NCBI GenBank assembly: GCA_040222875.1
Contig: JAVKCG010000034.1
Span: 186,001 to 250,000, forward strand
Direction: 5' to 3'
DNA: 64,000 nt
DNA from: JAJCYL01 sp040222875
GTDB lineage: Bacteria; Bacteroidota; Bacteroidia; Cytophagales; Cyclobacteriaceae
Below, piece by piece: positions 9,401 to 17,248 of the stretch (its first letter is position 1; each line of letters begins with the position of its first letter). A program made the position numbers and the translations under genes. Under the pieces are notes generated by a model. That model saw only the letters and a list, made by a program, of their open reading frames with translations. It did no database searches and was not told where the DNA came from.

Positions 9401-9537
9401 GTAGGGCCTACAGAACGATATTTCATACCTGAGAAGAATTTATCATCGATTTCAAGAGAAGGTGCTGTTTTCTTTTTCTGGGAAAACAAGTCAAAACATG
9501 CAATTAGGATGAGTAATCCGACGAAGTAGGGTTTCAT
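6430..9537 (-). CDS. secreted VPS10/sortilin-type beta-propeller protein
   Basis: About 1035 residues from the ATG at 9537; an upstream in-frame start at 9576 would add 13 residues before the signal peptide. The signal peptide MKPYFVGLLILIACFDLFSQ precedes a long beta-propeller with many Asp-box-like motifs (KTDDAGTTW, RSKDGGASW, RSDDYGKSW, KSVDGGNDF, TRDGGQNW). The last 150 residues are helical and may form a coiled coil. Such proteins are annotated as sortilin-like, BNR-repeat or glycosyl hydrolase-like; no catalytic activity can be read here. It is a paralogue of the gene at 38187-41340, with matching motifs such as MKYRSVGPTRGGRST and FWILDDLSPLH. No T9SS C-terminal domain was recognised. 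Confidence 0.88.
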   Translation of the reverse strand: MKPYFVGLLILIACFDLFSQKKKTAPSLEIDDKFFSGMKYRSVGPTRGGRSTAVAGIPEKPFTFFMGTTGGGVWKTDDAGTTWNNVSDGQIDAGSMGAIAVATSDPNVIFAGTGSACARGNVSAGVGVYKSIDEGNTWSFSGLKNAGQIADIIIHPKNPDIIYVAALGNIFGSNEERGVFRSKDGGASWTKVLFISNGTGVVDLSIDAKNPRILYAAAWRGERKPWTMIDGGVEGGVYKTTNGGDDWEKLEGGLPTGELGRIAVEASPAKSGRVWALIVTDSEDTKGLYRSDDYGKSWKHLTNNHNLLQRGWYYTHLTADPQDENTVYCNNVRFWKSVDGGNDFERISTPHGDNHGMWINPNNSDIMIQCNDGGSNVSVNGGITWSTLLNQPTSEFYRVTVDNQFPYRLYAGQQDNTTISVPSQYLPSVSDTEQWFNVGGGESGDVAIHPDDPNIIYSGTYSGEITYVNRNTGQRLQMTAYPHYTEGTEQRDLKYRWQWNFPIFVSRHNTSELYMGSNVVHRSNNNGQTWEVISPDLTQALDKYHDIPGGPIQHDGTGVEIYSTVFALEESPHNAGEIWAGSDDGLIHITRDGGQNWKNITPSGMPSEGTVNKIEVSAHEPGRAFAAVYRYRDNDFKPYIFRTNNYGESWNLITDNNGIPTNHFVRTIAEDPDRKGLLYAGTEFGLYVSFNDGTSWQSFQLNMPVVPITDMEVHNQDLVLSTQGRAFWILDDLSPLHRLNTELMAKGKFLYKPRATYRTNVGGWDGLPLKINFYLNAVPDSLQLIIKDANGIIVRQWSTNPVEGKNQLKLEAMEGFNQISWDLTYPPSNLVEDFVAMDFSADNAPGPIAVPGDYTVELTSGDWSDIKSTTIKADPRWTEITTADYQKKFDLEKEVIELLNESQDVVRNIRSIREQTAGIIERSGGHEKHAELKNFTDEFNNKLTELEGRLVQNKIKVTQDEINYRRVFTNHLVRLFRVIVDEHNAPTGGMLERWEDLQSQYSTIRQDYDALIDNDLQTFNSKIEEMALDAVLIKE

Positions 9538-9592
9538 ATTGAGAGGTTTTAATTTACGGATAGAAGATAGGTTCAATTGCTAACATTTCCAT

Positions 9593-10324
9593 ATGCTAAA
9601 ATTATTTAGAAAGACAAGGCGGCAATTACTTGGTGATAGCAAATTTGGCAGGTACTTGCTCTACGCTACCGGAGAAATTTTTCTAGTTGTAGTGGGCATT
9701 CTGATAGCAGTTCAGATCAATAACTGGAATGAAAGTAGAAAGCGGGATATTCAGAGGGTAATTTATGAATTAAGCCTGATCAATGAACTGAACAAAGATG
9801 TAATCAACTTAAAGCGCCTTGACAGCCTAAGTATCCTGAAAAAAGAACGTATCAAAAACTACCTGGACTACTTCAACTCAGAGAACCCTGATTTACAAAT
9901 TCTGCACAACAAACTGGATAGCGTCATCTCAAGCAAGACGGCATTCTACTCCGGTGCCTATACTATCGACGACTTGATCACAACTGGTAATCTTTCACTC
10001 TTTTCGAAAGAAAAAAAGGAGGCGATTCTTAAACTAAAAAACACCCAGGATCGGTATGCTTATTATGAAGCTCAAAGTATCCAGGATGTCGCTTTATATG
10101 AACAGGAAATAAAGAAGAATTTCGATTTGGTGAACCTTGCTGGTCTCTCTGAAAAAGAACACCTCGGTGTGGCAGGTTGGAAGCAACAACCCAATTCTCA
10201 TCAATTCCTGATTTTAAACAATTCCTTGGCAGAGGGTTATAAATTATTCACATTTCAAGGTGAGATGTATGAAACTATTCTTGGTGCAACTTCTGACTTA
10301 TTAAAGATTTTAGATAACAAGTAA
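9593..10324 (+). CDS. DUF6090 family membrane protein
   Basis: 243 residues. The N-terminus has the hallmark of DUF6090: a basic stretch (LFRKTRRQLL), then a membrane segment at about residues 24-42 (YATGEIFLVVVGILIAVQI), then NNWNE. The rest is a charged, mostly helical domain predicted to be extracytoplasmic. The function is unknown. It starts 56 bases from the ATG of the divergent propeller gene, so the two share a very short control region. The Nramp-type gene follows after 14 bases, so cotranscription is likely. Confidence 0.85.
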   Translation: MLKLFRKTRRQLLGDSKFGRYLLYATGEIFLVVVGILIAVQINNWNESRKRDIQRVIYELSLINELNKDVINLKRLDSLSILKKERIKNYLDYFNSENPDLQILHNKLDSVISSKTAFYSGAYTIDDLITTGNLSLFSKEKKEAILKLKNTQDRYAYYEAQSIQDVALYEQEIKKNFDLVNLAGLSEKEHLGVAGWKQQPNSHQFLILNNSLAEGYKLFTFQGEMYETILGATSDLLKILDNK

Positions 10325-10338
10325 CAGCAAGCCTACTC

Positions 10339-11535
10339 GTGTTCAAAAAACTCAAAAACATTGGTCCCGGTGCCATGGTGGCAGCCGCATTTATTGGCCC
10401 CGGAACGGTAACGACAGCCACATTGGCTGGAGCCACATACGGATACACACTTTTATGGGCTATCCTTTTTTCAATAGTTGCTACATACGTTCTTCAGGAG
10501 ATGTCGGCCAGATTGGGGGTGATTGGTCAGTCAGGTGTCGGTGAAGCTATTCGGACAAAGACTAATAACAAAACTTTGAGAATTCTCTCTTCTGTTTTGG
10601 TGATAAGTGCAGTTTTAATTGGCAATGCCGCGTACGAAGCGGGAAATATCACCGGGGCAGTAATGGGCTTCTCTACATCCAATAATTCAAGCTTGCTCAT
10701 TTTACTTATTGGTATTTCCGCATTTGCATTGCTATTCACCGGACAATTCAAATTACTTGAAAAGTCCCTGGTAGGGTTAGTGGCCATAATGGGCATAGTC
10801 TTTTTAGCAGCAGCCATAATGGTGAACCCTGATTGGTCAGAAATTCTAAAAGGAATTTTTATCCCCGTTGCACCAGATGGCGCTTTTATCATGATTGTTG
10901 GCCTAATTGGAACAACGGTAGTTCCTTATAATTTATTTCTGCATGCATCCGCATCCAAAAAGAAATGGTCTAGTGAACAAGACTATCAATCAGCAAAGTC
11001 TGATACACTCATTTCTGTAATCTTTGGTGGGATCATCACCATGGCAATCTTAATTACAGCTACTGCAGCCTTCGATGGTAAGTCAACCGAAATACTCAGT
11101 GCTACAGATTTGGGTTCTCAATTAAAACCGATTTTAGGGGACTGGTCAAGTATTTTTATATCCTTCGGGTTTTTAGCTGCTGGCCTCTCTTCATCTATTA
11201 CTGCCCCAATAGCGGCAGCGTTTGCGACATCTGAGGTTTTGGGTTGGGAAGATAATCTCAGGGGAACACGTTTTAGAGTTGTTTGGATTGCGGTTTTATT
11301 AGTAGGAATAGTTTCTTCGTCACTTGGATTTAGGCCAACGAGTGTTATCCTTTTTGCACAAGTGGCCAATGGCATTTTGCTGCCAGTTATTGCCGTTTTT
11401 CTGCTTTGGATCGTTAATGATAGAAAAATCATGAAAGATCATGTAAATACACGGATGGTCAACATACTTGGGGTCATTGTGATCTTGATCACAATTGGGT
11501 TGGGAATCAAGGGTATTTATGGGGTATTTGGATGA
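10339..11535 (+). CDS. Nramp-family transporter with altered metal-site motifs
   Basis: 398 residues, about eleven membrane segments, starting with GTG at 10339. The Nramp scaffold is clear: LLWAILFSIVATYVLQEMSARLG after TM1 matches the TM2 region of MntH-type manganese/iron symporters. The metal-binding motif of TM1, DPGN in canonical members, reads GPGT here (residues 20-23). The TM6 motif MPHN reads VPYN (about residues 195-198). So the metal-ligating Asp, Asn and Met and the nearby His are all replaced, and the cargo may not be Mn2+ or Fe2+. It follows the DUF6090 gene by 14 bases. The superfamily call is firm; the substrate is unknown. Confidence 0.85.
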   Translation: MFKKLKNIGPGAMVAAAFIGPGTVTTATLAGATYGYTLLWAILFSIVATYVLQEMSARLGVIGQSGVGEAIRTKTNNKTLRILSSVLVISAVLIGNAAYEAGNITGAVMGFSTSNNSSLLILLIGISAFALLFTGQFKLLEKSLVGLVAIMGIVFLAAAIMVNPDWSEILKGIFIPVAPDGAFIMIVGLIGTTVVPYNLFLHASASKKKWSSEQDYQSAKSDTLISVIFGGIITMAILITATAAFDGKSTEILSATDLGSQLKPILGDWSSIFISFGFLAAGLSSSITAPIAAAFATSEVLGWEDNLRGTRFRVVWIAVLLVGIVSSSLGFRPTSVILFAQVANGILLPVIAVFLLWIVNDRKIMKDHVNTRMVNILGVIVILITIGLGIKGIYGVFG

Positions 11536-11609
11536 TTAACTCTCAAACATTCTATTTACAAGTTTTAGTACCTCCAAATACTAACGGTTAAATTACCTCT
11601 AATACACCC

Positions 11610-12197
11610 ATGAACCCCTCAGATAAATTATTGGATAATATTGGTCGATATGTTAACCTATCTGAGGTTGAGACTGAGAAACTCTTATCCATAGTTCAGG
11701 AAACAAGGGTAAAGAGAAGGCAGTTCATTGATCAACCGGGCTATACCAGCCTTTACAGAAACTATGTTTTGCGAGGGGCATTTCGATCGTTTTTTATTGA
11801 CAATAATGGTAAAGAGCATACGGTCCAGATAGCGGTAGAAGATTGGTTCGTGAGCGACTTTTATAGCTACATCACTCAGACACCCGCAACTTTGTATGTA
11901 GAGGCACTTGAGGATTCGATCATACTTCAAATGAGGTATGAAGATATTGAGCCGCTATGTCGGGAAATCCATAATCTTAGCGAATACTTCAGAGTTACCA
12001 CAGAAAGGGCTTTTGCCTTTTCCAGAAAAAGAGCTCTTTCGAACTTGAGTAAATCAGCCGAGGAAAGGTATCTCGAACTCATAGAGAGATACCCGAACAT
12101 TGCACTTCGGGTTCCCCAAAAAATTATCGCCTCCTACCTGGGCATGTCGCCTGAGTTTCTTTCTAAAATCCGCAAAAACCTCACGAACAATTCTTGA
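11610..12197 (+). CDS. Crp/Fnr family transcriptional regulator
   Basis: 195 residues. The N-terminal two thirds form a cyclic-nucleotide-binding-type beta-barrel (LRGAFRSFFIDNNGKEHTVQIA, DWFVSDFYSYI). The C-terminus holds a helix-turn-helix, with the recognition part about IIASYLGMSPEFLSKIRK. No cysteine cluster for an iron-sulfur sensor is present, so it is not a classical Fnr. Regulators of this type in Bacteroidota often control an adjacent oxidoreductase or DoxX gene. A 16-base palindrome lies across its stop codon, just upstream of the DoxX-like and SDR genes, which are plausible targets. Confidence 0.9.
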   Translation: MNPSDKLLDNIGRYVNLSEVETEKLLSIVQETRVKRRQFIDQPGYTSLYRNYVLRGAFRSFFIDNNGKEHTVQIAVEDWFVSDFYSYITQTPATLYVEALEDSIILQMRYEDIEPLCREIHNLSEYFRVTTERAFAFSRKRALSNLSKSAEERYLELIERYPNIALRVPQKIIASYLGMSPEFLSKIRKNLTNNS

Positions 12198-12208
12198 ACT
12201 AGTTCAAG
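12193..12208. promoter_or_regulatory. 16-bp perfect palindrome, candidate Crp/Fnr operator
   Basis: CTTGAACTAGTTCAAG is a perfect palindrome spanning the regulator's stop codon, about 90 bases upstream of the DoxX-like ATG. Its core TTGAAnnnnTTCAA resembles the two half-sites spaced by four bases that Crp/Fnr proteins bind. The sequence is seen; the binding is inferred. Confidence 0.5.
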
Positions 12209-12298
12209 CGTATTACTTAATCCAGTTCATTTTTTGTGGAGATATCTTCATTGAGCTTTGCTGTTGAAATCATTTTTAAATCAAAATTTAAAGCTCTG

Positions 12299-12673
12299 AT
12301 GAAAAACAACCTCAGTAACCTTCCCGGAATAGCCCTTGGCTTTATGATGATAGTATTCGGGATGAATAAGTTTTTAGGTTTTATACCTGTGGAACCACCA
12401 GAAGGTGATACCGCCCAAAAGTTTTTAGGCACCATGTTCTCATCCTACTTATTTGTAGTTGTAGCACTTGCAGAAATTATAGGAGGCGTCCTCATTGCAG
12501 TTCCGAAAACCAGGACTCTCGGCTGGCTTATTTTACTCCCTGTCATTTTTAATATCGTTGCCTTCCATTTTGCCCATGACTTTATAGGAAACGGCATTTG
12601 GATTTTACCTGTGGCGCTGTTTCTCATCGATGGGTTTGTAGTTAGAAATCAACTTAAAACGATAATTAATTAA
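12299..12673 (+). CDS. DoxX-like small membrane protein
   Basis: About 124 residues from the ATG at 12299; a GTG at 12236 would give 145. Four membrane segments are seen, with the typical first helix LPGIALGFMMIVFGMNKFLGF, then VALAEIIGGVLI and HFAHDFIGNGIWILPVALFLI. The arrangement fits the DoxX/DoxD-like family of quinone-linked or redox-associated membrane proteins, whose exact roles are poorly known. It is followed after 3 bases by an SDR gene and preceded by a Crp/Fnr regulator, suggesting a three-gene redox-responsive unit. Confidence 0.8.
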   Translation: MKNNLSNLPGIALGFMMIVFGMNKFLGFIPVEPPEGDTAQKFLGTMFSSYLFVVVALAEIIGGVLIAVPKTRTLGWLILLPVIFNIVAFHFAHDFIGNGIWILPVALFLIDGFVVRNQLKTIIN

Positions 12674-12676
12674 GAC

Positions 12677-13513
12677 ATGGATAAAAAGATTTGGTTTATT
12701 ACAGGTATTTCAAGTGGTCTGGGTAAAGCACTTGCGCAGGCTGTTATAGATTCAGGTGATTATGTAATCGGCACCCTCCGCACAAAAGAGCAAGTTGAGA
12801 CTTTCAATAAGCAGCATTCTGGAAAGGCCAGGGCTTACGCCTTAGACCTCAAACAAGTAGTGAACATTGACAAAGTAGTGAATCAGGCAATATCTGAATT
12901 TGGTAGTATCGACGTTTTGGTAAATAATGCCGGGGTCGGGTTCATAGGTGCTGTTGAAGAAGCCAGCTTTGAAGAAATTCGTAACACCTTTGAGGTCAAC
13001 TTTTTTTCGGCGTTACGGCTTACACAGGCATGTTTGCCTCATTTCAGGAAACAAAGAAGTGGTCACATAATTCAGGTTTCATCCCATGGGGGCATTAAGG
13101 CTTTCGCCGGATTTGGTATTTATAACGCCTCAAAATTTGCACTTGAGGGGTTTAGTGAGGCTTTGGCTCAGGAAGTCGCCGCACTAGGCATTCATATCTC
13201 AATTGTTGAACCTGGCCCTTTCAAGACGAATTTTGCTAGTGGCAGCTTACCAGAAGCCAGAAATGTGATCGAAGATTATAACGACACAGCAGGTGCTTTC
13301 AGGGCAAAATTGAAATCAGTAAATGGCCATCAGGAAGGCGACCCTAAAAAGGCGGCCAATGCCATTTTAAAGCTGGTGAATTCACAAAACCCCTCATTGC
13401 GCTTGCCCCTTGGGAAAACAGCCCTTAAAACCATTCAAATGAAGTTGGACAGTGTAAAATCCGATCTTGAAACAAACAGAAAAATTGCCGAAGAAGTTGT
13501 GTTCGATCAGTAG
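12677..13513 (+). CDS. short-chain dehydrogenase/reductase (SDR)
   Basis: 278 residues, classical SDR. The NAD(P)-binding motif TGISSGLG is at residues 9-16, the structural NNAG motif is near residue 90, the catalytic Ser lies in QVSSHGG, and the catalytic YNASK is at about residues 149-153. The motif VEPGPFKTNF follows the active site. An Arg at the end of the second strand (TLRTKEQ) hints at NADPH, which is inference. The substrate is unknown. It ends an apparent unit with the DoxX-like protein and the upstream regulator, and converges on the minus-strand gene at 13534. Confidence 0.92.
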   Translation: MDKKIWFITGISSGLGKALAQAVIDSGDYVIGTLRTKEQVETFNKQHSGKARAYALDLKQVVNIDKVVNQAISEFGSIDVLVNNAGVGFIGAVEEASFEEIRNTFEVNFFSALRLTQACLPHFRKQRSGHIIQVSSHGGIKAFAGFGIYNASKFALEGFSEALAQEVAALGIHISIVEPGPFKTNFASGSLPEARNVIEDYNDTAGAFRAKLKSVNGHQEGDPKKAANAILKLVNSQNPSLRLPLGKTALKTIQMKLDSVKSDLETNRKIAEEVVFDQ

Positions 13514-13533
13514 GCCAAAAGCTTTACTCAATA

Positions 13534-13938
13534 TCAAATTCCCTCGGCATTATAATCACCTTGAATTTTCAACTTTAATTTCTTGGAAACCGAATATCCA
13601 TCTATGACCAAATAAAATTGAAATTTGTAAGCACCAGGTGATGCATACTCTGGAATTTTGAACACGACTGCATGTACTTCGGAATGATCTTCAAAGTCAA
13701 GAAAACCTATCTCCAACCCAGGTGGTTTGTTGCGCCATTTAAAATGATATTCTGGCTGCTCTTCGAAATCAACCGAGCCCTCAATCTCCAGAGGTAGGTA
13801 ATAAGTTTCACCCGCCTTAGTTACCAAAACTTTGTCAGCTACGAAAACATCAAATACGTCGTGACTATACAGCTGACCAAACAAGTTCAGTTTTAGGCAG
13901 CAAAAGAAGAGTATCAAAAAATACTGTAGTTTATGCAT
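13534..13938 (-). CDS. exported hypothetical protein, Ig-like
   Basis: 134 residues, not recognised as a named family. A signal peptide (MHKLQYFLILFFCCLKLNLFGQ) is followed by about 110 beta-rich residues with the pattern YYLPLEIEGSVDF, FKWRNKPPGLEI and PGAYKFQFYLVIDG, which suggests one immunoglobulin-like domain of the cadherin/putative-Ig type. It starts 1 base after the stop of the upstream gene at 13940-14446, so the two are probably cotranscribed. Confidence 0.65.
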   Translation of the reverse strand: MHKLQYFLILFFCCLKLNLFGQLYSHDVFDVFVADKVLVTKAGETYYLPLEIEGSVDFEEQPEYHFKWRNKPPGLEIGFLDFEDHSEVHAVVFKIPEYASPGAYKFQFYLVIDGYSVSKKLKLKIQGDYNAEGI

Positions 13939-13939
13939 T

Positions 13940-14446
13940 TCAATTTTCTGGTAAACCTGTCAGACCACCGGCCGATAATGATACAATGCTAACGGCCAGG
14001 CTTCTAATTAATATTCCCTTCCAGGCCTTCTTCGAATTGCCTGCATACCAATGTCCTGTCCCGGGAGCAATCAACATACTCAGACCCATAAAACCCAAAT
14101 TGGTGTAGCCTAAAGAATATTTCTCATTGTTGAAAGCCAATACAGATATGGTTGTTCCAACAACTAAGGGGGTTAGATTGGTTAGGAGTGATAACTTCCT
14201 GGCCTGCTTAAGACTCACCTCCCGATAACCAATTGCAGACTGGTAAGATGGATCACCAATCATCCTCAACTGGTGACGTTTTACTGAGCGCTTTACAGTA
14301 GAAAGATCATTTATGTAACTAGTTAGAAAAACTCCACTGCCAACCACTGTTGTAAAAGCAAAACCCCCACCCTGAGAATGAGCAGAGTGTTTTGGGGCGA
14401 AGAGTAAGGCGGCTATAAGCACTAACCAGGCAGATTTCGGTATCAT
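13940..14446 (-). CDS. hypothetical envelope protein with signal peptide
   Basis: 168 residues. The N-terminus MIPKSAWLVLIAALLFAPKH looks like a signal peptide, with possible cleavage before QGGGFAFT. Two or three further hydrophobic segments follow at about 88-105, 112-130 and 145-165, including GMGLSML-like and ILIRSLAVSIVSLSAGG stretches. The middle is basic (VKRSVKRHQLRM). No family was recognised. It forms a tight pair with the downstream 134-residue gene. Confidence 0.6.
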   Translation of the reverse strand: MIPKSAWLVLIAALLFAPKHSAHSQGGGFAFTTVVGSGVFLTSYINDLSTVKRSVKRHQLRMIGDPSYQSAIGYREVSLKQARKLSLLTNLTPLVVGTTISVLAFNNEKYSLGYTNLGFMGLSMLIAPGTGHWYAGNSKKAWKGILIRSLAVSIVSLSAGGLTGLPEN

Positions 14447-14530
14447 GGATTATGCGTTTGTAAGAAGGCACATCCGCATACCTTACCCCCTAATTTTTAG
14501 TAAAAAATCCCTATTTCATCGGTATTCTAA

Positions 14531-16756
14531 TTACACAAACTTATACCCATGTTTACTTAATGGTAATGATCTCACCCGCTCCCCTGTTGCTGCAAATATT
14601 GCGTTGGTAAGCGCTGGGGCTATTGGAGGTGTTCCAGGCTCTCCTACCCCGCCAGGGTATTCGTCAGAATCGATTATGTCTACCACGATTTCAGGCATGG
14701 TTTTCATTGTAACCATCTTGTAATTCGGGAAATTGTTCTGTACAATCTTCCCATCTTTTACAGAAATCTCTCCGAAAAGTGCCGCGGTCAGGCCATATAC
14801 AATCCCACTTTGCATCTGGCTTTCGATTATTTGTGGGTTAACTGTTTTGCCGCAATCAATGGCGCAGCAAACCTTATCAACTTTTATGTTTTTACCATCA
14901 ACCGTAATCTCAGCAACCTGGGCAGCAAACGACCCAAACGACTTATGAACCGCAATCCCCCTGGCTTTTCCCGCAGGCAGTGGTGAATTCCAGTTTGAAA
15001 GCTTGGCAACTGTGTTCAAAACTTGCAAATGACGTGGGGCATTTTTCAGCAATGAGGCTCTTAGCTCAAAGGGATCACGGCCCAATTTGTTAGCACATTC
15101 ATCCATAAAGCTTTCCGTGAAAAAAGCGTTTTGAGAATGCCCCACACTGCGCCAGGTGCCAACATTTACGGGTAAATCCACCGTAGTTAGATCGGTGTAG
15201 GCCGCTTGCATCTCGTATGGCAATTCCCGCATACCTTCTGTTGAAGAAGGGTCATCTTCAGCACTCATTGGCATCATAGGTACATTTCGGCCCATTAATC
15301 CTGCAAGTGCTCCCTGAGTGGCTACCTTCTTTTTCCAGCCCAAAATTTCCCTATCACTTAATCCGGCCTTAAGATTAGAAATCACTGCAGGACGGTAATA
15401 GTCATTCTTCATATCCTCCTCGCGGGTGAAGACCAGTTGGATAGGGGTTCCTGGCATTTGTTTGGCCACCTTAGAAGCTTTGAGTACAAAATCAGTTTCT
15501 GCCCTACGGCCAAACCCACCACCGAGATAAGTAATATTGGTTTTGATGTTGCTTTTTGAAATGCCAGTACCTTCAGCCACACCATTAACCACAAAGGTTG
15601 ATGCCTGGTTTCCAGTCCAGACCTCTGCCCTCTCACCATCCACTAAAACGGTACAGTTAAGCGGCTCCATGCAGGCGTGAGCTAAATACGGCACTTCATA
15701 TTCCGCTTCAATCGTCTGAGATGCCGAAGCCAATACATCCTCAATACCGCCTTCATCCTCCCAAACTTTGGAAGGTTCTCCTACAATGGCTTCTTTTAAA
15801 GTAGAAATTGCATCCTTACTTCCCAATTCAGGGTTGGGTTGATCTTCAAGGCTCAAAGCTGTTGCTGCATTCTTGGCATGCCACGTCGACTTTGCGACAA
15901 CTGCCACACCTTCATCAATCTGGATCACGGCTTCAACACCAGCCATCGCCTTCACATCCGATTCGTTTTTAATGCCAGTAATCTTGCCGCTGGGATAAGC
16001 CGAATGCCTGATTGCTGCAAACTTTAAATTAGCCGGACGCACATCCAGACCGAATTCTGCAGTTCCGTTCACCTTTGGTGGAACATCCAGGCGGTCTACA
16101 GGTTTACCAACAATTTTGTGATCTTTTCTGTCCTTTAATCTGGGGTTTTCCGGAGCTTTTTCAGCTGCCGCACTTGCCGCCAATTCACCATATGATTTCC
16201 ACTGCCCATTCTGGTTGTTATGAATGAAACCCTTGTCGGCGTAAAGCTCACTGGGATCCACTTCCCATTGTTTTGCAGCGGCAGATAGCAACATCTCCCT
16301 GGCAGCTGCACCAACAATTCGCATATGGTCGTAAGAATCCCTAATTGCAGTGCTTCCACCAGTTAATACATTAGGCACCATGGCAAATACCTTTTGCATC
16401 ATGGTCAGACCATTTTCAAAGTCTATTGGGGATTCATGGGCCATAAAGAAATTTGTATAAGGCCCTTCCGCCTGCGGATGGATCACCTTGATTTTATCCA
16501 TCTCTACTTCCAACTCCTCCGCAATCAGCATCGGTATAGAAGTATAAACTCCCTGCCCCATTTCAGTTTTTGATACCGCCAATGTTACAATATTATCCGG
16601 GGCAATTCTGATGAAGGCGTTGAGCGAAGTGCCTTCACCCATATCTGTTCCAGAGTATTCTTTGATTCTATTGTTGACATAGCTGAGGCCCCCAACACCA
16701 ACCAATAAACCACCACCTACAACGCCTCCTGTTATTAGAAATGTTCTTCTTTTCAT
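14531..16756 (-). CDS. molybdopterin-binding subunit of xanthine dehydrogenase-family hydroxylase (copy 1)
   Basis: 741 residues, the large subunit of an isoquinoline 1-oxidoreductase-type (IorB-like) molybdenum hydroxylase. A Tat-like export signal starts the protein (MKRRTFLITGGVVGGGLLVG). Pterin-binding motifs include LGGGFGRRAETDF and MEPLNCTV. The C-terminal GGVGEPGTPP carries the active-site Glu common to the family. The enzyme would hydroxylate a heterocycle or aldehyde; the substrate cannot be read. It lies 3 bases after the [2Fe-2S] subunit gene, so the pair forms one operon and probably one periplasmic enzyme. Confidence 0.92.
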   Translation of the reverse strand: MKRRTFLITGGVVGGGLLVGVGGLSYVNNRIKEYSGTDMGEGTSLNAFIRIAPDNIVTLAVSKTEMGQGVYTSIPMLIAEELEVEMDKIKVIHPQAEGPYTNFFMAHESPIDFENGLTMMQKVFAMVPNVLTGGSTAIRDSYDHMRIVGAAAREMLLSAAAKQWEVDPSELYADKGFIHNNQNGQWKSYGELAASAAAEKAPENPRLKDRKDHKIVGKPVDRLDVPPKVNGTAEFGLDVRPANLKFAAIRHSAYPSGKITGIKNESDVKAMAGVEAVIQIDEGVAVVAKSTWHAKNAATALSLEDQPNPELGSKDAISTLKEAIVGEPSKVWEDEGGIEDVLASASQTIEAEYEVPYLAHACMEPLNCTVLVDGERAEVWTGNQASTFVVNGVAEGTGISKSNIKTNITYLGGGFGRRAETDFVLKASKVAKQMPGTPIQLVFTREEDMKNDYYRPAVISNLKAGLSDREILGWKKKVATQGALAGLMGRNVPMMPMSAEDDPSSTEGMRELPYEMQAAYTDLTTVDLPVNVGTWRSVGHSQNAFFTESFMDECANKLGRDPFELRASLLKNAPRHLQVLNTVAKLSNWNSPLPAGKARGIAVHKSFGSFAAQVAEITVDGKNIKVDKVCCAIDCGKTVNPQIIESQMQSGIVYGLTAALFGEISVKDGKIVQNNFPNYKMVTMKTMPEIVVDIIDSDEYPGGVGEPGTPPIAPALTNAIFAATGERVRSLPLSKHGYKFV

Positions 16757-16759
16757 GGC

Positions 16760-17248
16760 CTAGGCGTTAATTGGTTCCTCATTCATTTTAGCTGATCCAG
16801 CCTTATATTTTGCAGCCGTTTTAATCGCAGCTTTTATCCTTTGATAGGTACCGCATCTACAGATGTTGGTAATCTTAGCATCAATATCCGCGTCTGTTGG
16901 TTCTGGTATTTCATTAAGGAGCGCCTCGGCAGCCATGATCATCCCTGATTGGCAATAGCCACATTGTGGCACCTGATGCTCTATCCATGCCTTCTGTACT
17001 GCTGACAAATCATTACCATTTGAAAGCCCTTCAATTGTTCTTATTTCTTTTCCTTCGACAGCAGATACTGGCAGAACGCAAGTTCGGGTGGCAACTCCAT
17101 CAACATGAACTGAACAGGCACCGCAAGCAGCAACACCGCAGCCGTATTTTGTTCCGGTCATATTAAGGATATCCCTCAGCACCCATAACAGCGGCATGCC
17201 TGGTTCGGCATCTACCTGATGCTCTTTTCCGTTTATTTTTAAGGTCAT
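16760..17248 (-). CDS. (2Fe-2S)-binding subunit of molybdenum hydroxylase (copy 1)
   Basis: 162 residues, the IorA/CoxS-like small subunit. The plant-type ferredoxin cluster is seen as KYGCGVAACGACSVHVDG plus a later Cys. The second, helical-domain cluster is CGYCQSGM and CRCGTY. The subunit passes electrons from the molybdenum site to an acceptor not encoded nearby. It has no export signal of its own and would be exported together with its Tat-signal-bearing partner, as known for such enzymes. It is translated directly upstream of copy 1 of the large subunit. Confidence 0.93.
   Translation of the reverse strand: MTLKINGKEHQVDAEPGMPLLWVLRDILNMTGTKYGCGVAACGACSVHVDGVATRTCVLPVSAVEGKEIRTIEGLSNGNDLSAVQKAWIEHQVPQCGYCQSGMIMAAEALLNEIPEPTDADIDAKITNICRCGTYQRIKAAIKTAAKYKAGSAKMNEEPINA

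Noticed and set aside
9176..9529. 117-codon plus-strand frame opposite the VPS10-type gene
   Set aside because: Antisense shadow; the minus strand encodes the signal peptide and first propeller motifs here.
16135..16359. 74-codon minus-strand frame within molybdenum hydroxylase copy 1
   Set aside because: Shadow frame inside a well-supported large subunit.
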